From Coriobacteriia bacterium (GTDB lineage: Bacteria; Actinomycetota; Coriobacteriia; Anaerosomatales; PALSA-660), in NCBI GenBank assembly GCA_003133285.1, contig PKWR01000210.1:1-11348 (forward strand): DNA of 11,348 nucleotides, written 5' to 3'. Each line of letters begins with the position of its first letter. Within the stretch, counting starts at the first letter, position 1. A model generated the notes under the pieces. That model made no database searches and was not told the origin of the DNA. It saw only the letters and a list, made by a program, of their open reading frames with translations. The position numbers and the translations under genes were made by a program. Positions 6,594 to 11,348 of this stretch are shown in pieces.

Positions 6594-6971
6594 CTACTTA
6601 CCTACCTTCTTCTTCGCGCCGATCTGACGACGCGGGCCCTTCCGGGTGCGCGCGTTGGTGTGGGTCCGCTGTCCGCGGACCGGCAAACCCTTGCGATGGC
6701 GCAGGCCGCGATAGCAGCCGATCTCCATGAGACGCTTGATGTTCTGGCTGACCTCGCGACGCAGGTCACCCTCGACCTTCAAGCTGCGGTCGATGTACTC
6801 ACGGAGGCGGACGACTTCCTCCTCGGTGAGGTTACGCACGCGCGTGTCCGGGCTGATGCCCGTCTCGCGCAGGATCTTCTGGCTGGTCGTGAGACCGATC
6901 CCGAAGATGTAGGTGAGGCCGATCTCCACACGCTTCTCGCGGGGAAGGTCGACACCGGTTATACGTGCCAA
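6594..6971 (-). CDS. rpsM: 30S ribosomal protein S13
   Basis: S13 is a head protein forming bridges to the large subunit and contacting P-site tRNA through its basic tail. The 125-residue product begins MARITGVDLPREKRVEIGLT and has the conserved GCYRGLRHRKGLPVRGQRT segment (about 84-102) and TRKGPRRQ near the end. The start codon is TTG (6971-6969), chosen because MARITG is the near-universal S13 beginning and GGAGGAGAG lies at 6977-6985 with good spacing. There is no ATG alternative close by. It follows rpmJ after a 22-nt gap and precedes rpsK by 2 nt, heading the classic S13-S11-S4-alpha-L17 block. Confidence 0.97.
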   Translation of the reverse strand: MARITGVDLPREKRVEIGLTYIFGIGLTTSQKILRETGISPDTRVRNLTEEEVVRLREYIDRSLKVEGDLRREVSQNIKRLMEIGCYRGLRHRKGLPVRGQRTHTNARTRKGPRRQIGAKKKVGK

Positions 6972-6993
6972 CGTATCTCTCCTCCGGGTCGGA

Positions 6994-7107
6994 CTAGCCC
7001 TGCCGCTGCTTGTGACGCGGGTTCTCGCAGATCACGAGGACGCGCCCATGGCGGCGGATGACCTTGCACTTCTCGCAGATCCTCTTCACAGAGGGTCGTA
7101 CTTTCAT
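6994..7107 (-). CDS. rpmJ: 50S ribosomal protein L36, zinc-binding form
   Basis: L36 is the smallest large-subunit protein and stabilises a 23S rRNA junction. The frame encodes 37 residues beginning MKVRPSVKRICEKCKVIRR and ending NPRHKQRQG. The zinc ligands C11, C14, C27 and H32 are all present, so this is the C+ form rather than the zinc-independent paralogue. The ATG is at 7107-7105. Upstream, AAGGGAA gives a modest ribosome-binding site. The gene lies after a probable terminator downstream of infA (7177-7217) and 22 nt before rpsM, so it may depend on read-through or on a promoter I could not identify in the 7108-7176 gap. Confidence 0.95.
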   Translation of the reverse strand: MKVRPSVKRICEKCKVIRRHGRVLVICENPRHKQRQG

Positions 7108-7176
7108 CTGCCGTTCCCTTCACACGTCGTTCGCTCTATGTGCACACCCAGCCGCAGGTGTAGGTTGTCGCGCCCA

Positions 7177-7217
7177 TAACAAACGCCGCCGGGTGTGTCC
7201 CTTGGTTCCCGGTGGCG
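7177..7217 (-). terminator. Intrinsic terminator between infA and rpmJ
   Basis: In the minus-strand direction, CGCCACCGGG (7217-7208) pairs with CCCGGCGGCG (7193-7184), a 10-bp stem with a single A/C mismatch and a 14-nt loop. TTTGTTA follows immediately (7183-7177). It lies 16 nt after the infA stop codon. Stem followed directly by a T-rich run is the standard layout of a rho-independent terminator. The interrupted T-run and the need to express the essential genes rpmJ to rplQ downstream suggest partial termination or attenuation. The right half is nearly identical to that of the terminator after truA. Confidence 0.6.
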
Positions 7218-7233
7218 GGCCGTACCGTGCCTG

Positions 7234-7455
7234 TTATTTGTAGCGATAGGTGATTCGACCACGCGTGAGGTCGTAGGGAGAGAGCTCGACGACCACCTTG
7301 TCGCCCGGGAGGATCCGGATGTAGTGCATCCTCATCTTGCCCGAGATATGGGCCAGCACCTTGTGGCCATTCTCCAACTCAACGCGGAACATCGCATTGG
7401 GGAGAGGCTCCACTACGGTGCCTTCCATCTCTATGGCGTCGCCGTTCTTTGCCAA
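7234..7455 (-). CDS. infA: Translation initiation factor IF-1
   Basis: IF-1 binds the A site of the small subunit during initiation. The 73-residue OB-fold protein reads MAKNGDAIEMEGTVVEPLPN at its start, then MFRVELENGHKVLAHISGKM and YIRILPGDKVVVELSPYDL, and ends RITYRYK, all typical of the family (72 residues in Escherichia coli). Translation starts at a TTG (7455-7453): this gives the universal MAK beginning and has AGAAGGAG at 7463-7470 with 7-nt spacing. The open frame continues upstream to an ATG at 7512, but that would read through the predicted -10 element and add a non-homologous extension. It has its own promoter upstream and a terminator downstream, so it may form a semi-independent transcript. 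Confidence 0.97.
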   Translation of the reverse strand: MAKNGDAIEMEGTVVEPLPNAMFRVELENGHKVLAHISGKMRMHYIRILPGDKVVVELSPYDLTRGRITYRYK

Positions 7456-7499
7456 ACGAGAACTCCTTCTACAGGCGGGTCGTGAAGCCGCAAACGGGA

Positions 7500-7528
7500 A
7501 GTATACCGCCACGCACCCGCATCGTCCA
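7500..7528 (-). promoter_or_regulatory. Promoter for infA
   Basis: On the minus strand TGGACG (7528-7523, four of six to TTGACA), a 17-nt spacer and TATACT (7505-7500, five of six to TATAAT) make the best sigma-70-type promoter in the window. The predicted start near 7493 gives a leader of about 38 nt before the infA TTG. It lies in the 82-nt gap after map. The -35 is the right arm of a 6-bp inverted repeat (7523-7537), a possible operator. Confidence 0.6.
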
Positions 7529-7537
7529 GTATGGACG

Positions 7538-8284
7538 TCACTCCATGGTGAGGACCATCGGTCCGTCGTGAGTTATCGCCACCGTGTGCTCGAAGTGCGC
7601 CGACAGCGAGCCATCGGCCGTCACCACGGTCCAACCGTCCTTCAACTGACGCACATCGGCCTTGCCTGCGTTGACCATCGGCTCGATTGCGATGACCATG
7701 CCCGCGAGCAGCACCTGCCCCTTGCCCGGGGTGCCGTAGTTGGGCACCTGCGGCTCCTCGTGCATCGCGCGTCCGATGCCGTGCCCCACGTACTCGCGGA
7801 CCACGGAGAAGCCTGCGCCCTCCGCGACCGCCTGGACCGCAGCGCCGATATCGCCGAGGCGCATGCCCGGCCAGCAGCAGGCGATGCCCGCCTCCAGGCT
7901 CTCGCGAGTGGCGGTCAAGAGGCGCGTCGCCTCGTCTGACACCCGCCCCACGGGGAAGGTCCGCGCCGAGTCACCGAAGTAGCCGTCGATGACCGCGCCG
8001 ACGTCGACGGAGACGACGTCGCCCTCGGCGAGCTTGCGGCGCCCCGGGATCCCGTGGACGACCTCGCTGTTGAGAGACGCGCAGATCGTCGCAGGGAAGC
8101 CCTGATAGCCCTTGAACGCCGCGCGGGCGCCGGCGGCCCGGATCACCTCGACCGCGACCTCGTCGAGTTCGGCGGTGGTCACGCCGATCGCGACCGCATC
8201 GCCGACCGCGCGCAGGGCGCGCGCAGTGATGCGTCCCGCTTCGCGCATGAGCGCGAGCTCCGAGGTCGATTTGCAGGCGATCAT
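7538..8284 (-). CDS. map: Methionine aminopeptidase, type I
   Basis: This enzyme removes the initiator methionine from nascent proteins with small second residues. The 248-residue length matches short type I enzymes without an N-terminal zinc-finger extension. The dinuclear metal ligands are all visible: D94, D105, H168, E201 and E232, with the catalytic H77 in EVVHGIPG, each three less than the Escherichia coli numbering. Typical motifs are VDVGAVIDGYFGDSARTF (93-110) and YVGHGIGRAMHEEPQVPNYG (165-184). The ATG lies 12 nt after the adk stop, with GAGAGG as ribosome-binding site, so adk and map are cotranscribed as in many spc operons. The position beside ribosomal genes fits its co-translational role. 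Confidence 0.97.
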   Translation of the reverse strand: MIACKSTSELALMREAGRITARALRAVGDAVAIGVTTAELDEVAVEVIRAAGARAAFKGYQGFPATICASLNSEVVHGIPGRRKLAEGDVVSVDVGAVIDGYFGDSARTFPVGRVSDEATRLLTATRESLEAGIACCWPGMRLGDIGAAVQAVAEGAGFSVVREYVGHGIGRAMHEEPQVPNYGTPGKGQVLLAGMVIAIEPMVNAGKADVRQLKDGWTVVTADGSLSAHFEHTVAITHDGPMVLTME

Positions 8285-8296
8285 CGATGTACCTCT

Positions 8297-8947
8297 CTAG
8301 GACAGGCTGTGGAGCAGGGCTGCGACATCCGCGTAGACGTCGTCGACGTCACGGTCGCCGTCGACCGTGCGGAGCAGGCCCAGCTCGCGGTAGTACTCGA
8401 TCAGCGGCTGCGTGTTGGCCTCGTAGACCGCGAGCCGGTTGGTGACCGTCTCGACGGAGTCGTCGGCGCGCTGGTAGACTTCGCCGCCGCAGGAGTCGCA
8501 CACGTCGGCCTTAGCGGGCATCTCGCCCATCGTGTTGTAGATGCGCCCGCACACGCGGCACTGCCGCCGGGAGGTCAGACGGGCGACCAGGGCACTCGAC
8601 GGGACGTCGACGAGCACGACGGCGTCGAGCGCGCGGCCCATGGAGGCCAGTGCCGTTCCCAGCGCGTCGGCCTGCGGGACGGTGCGGGGGAATCCGTCGA
8701 GGATGAAGCCGGCCTCGCAGTCGGGCTGCGCGAGCCGCTCCTTGACGATGCCGATGGTGACCTCGTCCGGGACCAGCTCGCCCGCGTCCATGTAGCGCTT
8801 CGCCTCAAGCCCCAGAGGCGTGCCGTCGGCGACCGCCTTGCGGAAGATGTCCCCCGTCGAGATGTGCGGCAGTGCGAACTCCTCGACCATCCTTGCGGCC
8901 TGCGTGCCTTTGCCCGCACCCGGGGCTCCCAGCAGCACGATGTTCAT
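8297..8947 (-). CDS. adk: Adenylate kinase, long form with zinc-type LID
   Basis: Adenylate kinase interconverts ATP plus AMP and two ADP, setting the cell's adenylate balance. The 216-residue protein has the P-loop GAPGAGKGT (7-15), the AMP-binding ISTGDIFR (29-36), the GFPRT motif (85-89) and a LID domain with C130, C133, C150 and C153. Such a four-Cys arrangement binds structural zinc in Gram-positive enzymes (Bacillus subtilis has three Cys and one Asp). The ATG is preceded by a mediocre GAAGGG ribosome-binding site. Its 98-nt gap from secY is unusually wide for this operon and holds a long hairpin, whereas map follows after 12 nt. No catalytic residue is missing. Confidence 0.97.
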   Translation of the reverse strand: MNIVLLGAPGAGKGTQAARMVEEFALPHISTGDIFRKAVADGTPLGLEAKRYMDAGELVPDEVTIGIVKERLAQPDCEAGFILDGFPRTVPQADALGTALASMGRALDAVVLVDVPSSALVARLTSRRQCRVCGRIYNTMGEMPAKADVCDSCGGEVYQRADDSVETVTNRLAVYEANTQPLIEYYRELGLLRTVDGDRDVDDVYADVAALLHSLS

Positions 8948-8982
8948 CTCAACCGCCCTTCGCGTTTCACCGACGGATTTCG

Positions 8983-9021
8983 CGCCGGGCGGGACCCGGT
9001 TGGACCGGGTCCCGCCCCGCG
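8983..9021 (-). terminator. Long GC hairpin between secY and adk (no U-tract)
   Basis: Arms 8987-9000 and 9004-9017 form a 14-bp perfect inverted repeat with a 3-nt loop (TGG on the plus strand). After one C/C mismatch, three more pairs join 8983-8985 with 9019-9021. It starts about 25 nt after the secY stop and ends 36 nt before the adk start. No T-run follows on the minus strand, so it is better described as a possible U-less terminator, attenuator or mRNA processing and stability element than as a classical terminator. Confidence 0.5.
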
Positions 9022-9045
9022 GTGGTACCGATTGTCGCGACTCCC

Positions 9046-10302
9046 CTACTTGAAGAAGCCGTCGTAGTGACGCATCTTCAGCTGGCTCTCCAGCTGGGTC
9101 ATCGTCTCGAGTGCGACGCCGACCATGATCAGGATCGACGTGCCGCCGAACATGCGCAGCAGCGACATCGAGTCACCCGATGCCTGGAACAGGAGCGTCG
9201 GCACGGTCGCGATGGCGGCCAGGAACAGTGCGCCCGGGAGTGTGATCCGGTTCAGCACGCGCTCGATGTGCTGCGACGTGGCCTTGCCCGGACGGACGCC
9301 GGGGATGAACCCGCCCTGCTTGCGCAGGTTGTCCGCCAGATCGATCGGGTTGAAGATCAGGGCCGTGTAGAAGTAGGAGAAGAACACGATCAGCACGGCC
9401 ATGAGGCTCCAGTTGAGGAACCCTGAGGCCAGCGCGTTGGCCACGTTCTTCAGCCAACCGACGTTCGACAGGCCGGCCAGGACGACCGGGAAGTTGAGCA
9501 CTGAGCTCGCGAAGATGATCGGCACGACGTTGGCCGCGTTGAGCTTGAGCGGGATGTAGGTGCCGACGCCACCGAAGACCTTGCGGCCCACGACTCGCTT
9601 CGCGTACTGGACGGGGATCCGGCGCTGCGCACGCTCCATCGTGACGATCGCCACGATGATGCCGAACGCCGCGACGATGACCGCGACCGCCCAGTACCAC
9701 TGGTTCAGCTGGAACGACTGGAGCAGCGTCTGCGGGAAACGGGAGACGATGCTCGCGAAGATGAGCAGCGACATGCCGTTGCCGATGCCGCGCTGCGTGA
9801 TCAGCTCGCCCATCCACATGATGAAGGCCGTGCCGGCCACGAGGCTGACTACGATCAGGATCATGGTCACCGGGCTGAACTGGACGCCGAGCTGGTTCTG
9901 GAAAGTGAACATGAGGGCGACCGACTCGACGAGACCCAGGACAAGGGTCATGTAGCGAGTGATCTGGGTGATCTTGCGCTGCCCCGTCTCGCCTTCCTTG
10001 GACCATTTCTCGAGCTGCGGTATGACCGCCTGCATCAACTGCATGATGATCGACGACGTGATATAGGGCATGATGCCCAGCGCGAAGATCGCGAAGTTCT
10101 GCATGGCGCCGCCGGAGAACAGGTTCAGCAGCCCCAGTGCACCCGACGACGTCGCCGTGGTCAGTTGGTCGATCATCGCGCGGCTGACCCCGGGGACCGG
10201 GATGTGCGACCCGACGCGGTAGAGCGCGATGATCGCGAGGGTGAACAGGATCTTCTTGCGAAGGTCCGGCACGCGGAAGGCGTTCGCGAGTGCCTCGAAC
10301 AT
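9046..10302 (-). CDS. secY: Protein translocase subunit SecY
   Basis: SecY is the channel-forming subunit of the SecYEG translocon in the cytoplasmic membrane. The 418-residue protein shows the expected ten-span pattern. The first span is near 17-30, followed by RVGSHIPVPGV (29-39) and the plug region LLNLFSGGAMQNFAIFALGI (58-77). The second span region is PYITSSIIMQLM (79-90). The cytoplasmic loop TMERAQRRIPVQYAKR (221-236) and the C5 loop with GFIPGVRPGKAT (331-342), which contacts SecA and the ribosome, are both intact. The ATG lies 2 nt after the rplO stop with no convincing ribosome-binding site, so translation is probably coupled to rplO. The order rpmD-rplO-secY-adk-map is the standard spc arrangement. 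Confidence 0.97.
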   Translation of the reverse strand: MFEALANAFRVPDLRKKILFTLAIIALYRVGSHIPVPGVSRAMIDQLTTATSSGALGLLNLFSGGAMQNFAIFALGIMPYITSSIIMQLMQAVIPQLEKWSKEGETGQRKITQITRYMTLVLGLVESVALMFTFQNQLGVQFSPVTMILIVVSLVAGTAFIMWMGELITQRGIGNGMSLLIFASIVSRFPQTLLQSFQLNQWYWAVAVIVAAFGIIVAIVTMERAQRRIPVQYAKRVVGRKVFGGVGTYIPLKLNAANVVPIIFASSVLNFPVVLAGLSNVGWLKNVANALASGFLNWSLMAVLIVFFSYFYTALIFNPIDLADNLRKQGGFIPGVRPGKATSQHIERVLNRITLPGALFLAAIATVPTLLFQASGDSMSLLRMFGGTSILIMVGVALETMTQLESQLKMRHYDGFFK

Positions 10303-10304
10303 GG

Positions 10305-10745
10305 CTACTCGACCGTCCCGCCGGCAGCCTCGATCTTGATCTTCGCCGAGGCGGAGACCTTCTGGACCCTGATGGTGAGCTTGCGCGTGATCTCACCGTC
10401 GCCGAGGACCTTGACGGCCGCATCGGCGGACTTGATGACGCCCCTCGCCTTCAGGCTCGCGCCGTCGACGATCTCGCCGTCGGCGTAGAGGCCCTCGAGA
10501 CGGGCCACGTTCACCACGTCGTACTCGGTGCGCCAGCGGTTGGTGAAGCCGGGGAGCTTCGGCAGACGCATCGCGAGCGGGTTCTGGCCACCCTCGAAAC
10601 CGGGGCCCTTGCCGCCGCCGGCGCGCGAGTTCTGGCCCTTGTCGCCGCGACCGGCGGTGCTGCCGTGGCCGCTGCCGTTGCCGCGTCCTACGCGCTTGCG
10701 CTTCTTTGTCGACCCGGGGGCCGGTGAGAGGTCGTGCAGTTGCAT
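10305..10745 (-). CDS. rplO: 50S ribosomal protein L15
   Basis: L15 is a late-assembly large-subunit protein with a long basic N-terminal extension that threads into 23S rRNA. The 146-residue product starts MQLHDLSPAPGSTKKRKRVG and continues with the glycine-rich RGNGSGHGSTAGRGDKGQ (about 21-38) typical of the family, then GGQNPLAMRLPKLPGFTN (about 52-69) and a C-terminal SAKIKIEAAGGTVE. The ATG has a strong AGAAGGAG ribosome-binding site at 10751-10758. Unlike its downstream junction with secY (2 nt), the upstream gap to rpmD is 88 nt and contains stem-loops, one ending about 8 nt before the ribosome-binding site. Confidence 0.97.
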   Translation of the reverse strand: MQLHDLSPAPGSTKKRKRVGRGNGSGHGSTAGRGDKGQNSRAGGGKGPGFEGGQNPLAMRLPKLPGFTNRWRTEYDVVNVARLEGLYADGEIVDGASLKARGVIKSADAAVKVLGDGEITRKLTIRVQKVSASAKIKIEAAGGTVE

Positions 10746-10766
10746 GTTCTTCTCCTTCTGTACGCC

Positions 10767-10794
10767 ATCGGACCTCCGCTGTGGAAGGTCCGAT
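10767..10794 (-). promoter_or_regulatory. Stem-loop in the rpmD-rplO gap just upstream of the rplO ribosome-binding site
   Basis: Arms 10767-10775 and 10786-10794 are a perfect 9-bp inverted repeat. Two more pairs inside, with one bulged A, leave a 5-nt loop. A second, smaller stem could form just upstream from two copies of GCCGGC around 10797-10814. No T-run follows. The position, 8 nt before the Shine-Dalgarno of rplO, would suit translational control or mRNA processing, but no known ribosomal leader family was recognised. Confidence 0.4.
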
Positions 10795-10833
10795 CGCCGG
10801 CCGCTCGCCGCCGGCTGACTGGACTGGAACGTG

Positions 10834-11028
10834 CTAGATCTCTTCGACCTTCACCAGGTGCTTGACCTTGAAGATCATTCCGCGGATGACGGCGTTGTCC
10901 GCCTGCTCCACGGTGTCGTGCATGCGCTTGATCCCCAGAGCGCGGACGGTCCGCCGCTGATCGCGAGCGAGGCCGATGCCGCTACGGATCTGGGTGATCC
11001 GGAGCATCTTGGGAGTGTCCTTCGCCAT
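10834..11028 (-). CDS. rpmD: 50S ribosomal protein L30
   Basis: L30 is a small large-subunit protein. The 64-residue frame begins MAKDTPKMLRITQIRSGIG and contains GLARDQRRTVRALGIKRMHD (about 19-38), then GMIFKVKHLVKVEEI at the C-terminus, all standard for the family (about 60 residues). The internal ATG at 11028-11026 is preferred over the ATG 18 nt upstream because it gives the family-typical start, lies just past the rpsE stop (5-nt gap) and has GGAGGAG and GGAG upstream. The longer version would overlap rpsE and add MGGVGA with no family support. Confidence 0.95.
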   Translation of the reverse strand: MAKDTPKMLRITQIRSGIGLARDQRRTVRALGIKRMHDTVEQADNAVIRGMIFKVKHLVKVEEI

Positions 11029-11033
11029 GGCTC

Positions 11034-11348
11034 CTACTCCTCCCAACCGTAGATCTGGCCGACGGTCTTGCCGCGGCGGCGGGCGATCGTCTGAGCGCTC
11101 GCGACGGACTGCAGGCCCTGGGCCGCAGCCTTGACCATGTTGAGCGCGTTGTCCGAACCCAGCGACTTGGAGAGCACGTCGGTGATCCCGGCGAGCTCGA
11201 GCAGGGCACGGACAGGTCCGCCCGCGATGATCCCGGTACCGGGAGCCGCCGGCTTGAGCATGACGCGCCCTGCGCCGAAGCGACCCATCACAGCGTGCGG
11301 GATCGTCCCGTCGACGATGGGGAACTTGAACATGTTCTTCTTGGCGTC
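11034..11348 (-). CDS. rpsE: 30S ribosomal protein S5, N-terminal part missing (window edge)
   Basis: This is the C-terminal 104 residues of S5, a small-subunit protein involved in decoding accuracy and mRNA unwinding at the entry channel. The frame is open to the window edge, starting DAKKNMFKFPIVDGTIPHAV, and includes GAGRVMLKPAAPGTGIIAGG, AGITDVLSKSLGS and NALNMVKAA, all characteristic of the S5 C-terminal domain. Full-length S5 is around 165 to 200 residues, so the double-stranded-RNA-binding-like N-terminal domain is outside. The internal ATG at 11333 is not the start because the conserved DAKKN lies upstream of it. The stop is 5 nt before rpmD, consistent with the rpsE-rpmD-rplO order. 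Confidence 0.96.
   Translation of the reverse strand, partial: DAKKNMFKFPIVDGTIPHAVMGRFGAGRVMLKPAAPGTGIIAGGPVRALLELAGITDVLSKSLGSDNALNMVKAAAQGLQSVASAQTIARRRGKTVGQIYGWEE

Noticed and set aside
7108..7176. A promoter for rpmJ-rpsM after the infA terminator
   Set aside because: GCGACA at 7171-7166 resembles a -35, but nothing like TATAAT occurs 16 to 18 nt downstream; only a 5-bp stem (7144-7148 with 7157-7161) is visible.
7456..7512. Upstream ATG start for infA giving a 92-residue protein
   Set aside because: It would read across the predicted -10 element, adds 19 residues absent from IF-1, and has no ribosome-binding site as good as that of the TTG start.
9173..10423. A 416-codon minus-strand frame overlapping secY and the rplO end
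   Set aside because: Its translation is Arg/His/Pro-rich and unrecognisable, while the overlapping secY frame is fully conserved; it is a codon-position artefact.
1..11348. A hidden novel system such as a mobile element, CRISPR array, toxin-antitoxin pair or biosynthetic genes
   Set aside because: All 19 genes are recognised conserved housekeeping genes in a standard order, the gaps are at most about 160 nt, and no direct-repeat arrays, insertion ends or extra small genes are visible.

Overview
The window is a compact, G+C-rich bacterial housekeeping locus read entirely on the minus strand. Gene order must therefore be read from high to low coordinates: rpsE (partial)-rpmD-rplO-secY-adk-map-infA-rpmJ-rpsM-rpsK-rpsD-rpoA-rplQ, then a three-gene ECF transporter energising module (ecfA1-ecfA2-ecfT), truA, rplM and rpsI (partial). 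This is the distal spc operon, the alpha operon and the L13/S9 operon joined together. All genes wholly inside the window are intact, and only rpsE and rpsI are cut by its edges. There is no mobile element, CRISPR array, tRNA or rRNA, and no gene-free stretch longer than about 160 bases.

The high G+C content suggests Actinomycetota. However, rpoA is short (309 residues, without the acidic tail of Streptomyces or Mycobacterium alpha subunits) and ecfAAT-truA-rplM-rpsI follows rplQ as in Bacillota. That combination fits a deep actinobacterial lineage such as Coriobacteriia, but this placement is an inference and was not tested by phylogeny.

The genes serve four linked jobs: ribosome assembly and translation start (S5, L30, L15, L36, S13, S11, S4, L17, L13, S9, IF1), transcription (RNA polymerase alpha), protein export and maturation (SecY, methionine aminopeptidase), and nucleotide, RNA or cofactor support (adenylate kinase, TruA, ECF vitamin or metal transporter core). 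Several junctions are 2 to 26 nt or overlapping, which implies translational coupling.

The parts that are not routine lie between genes. Every gap wider than about 80 nt carries structure: a good sigma-70-type promoter with an overlapping inverted repeat before infA; hairpin-plus-U-tract terminators after infA and after truA that share a 23-nt near-repeat; a promoter and a 5'-end stem before rplM that may be an L13-type leader; and long GC hairpins without U-tracts at rpmD/rplO, secY/adk and rplQ/ecfA1. I found no evidence for a novel multi-gene system.
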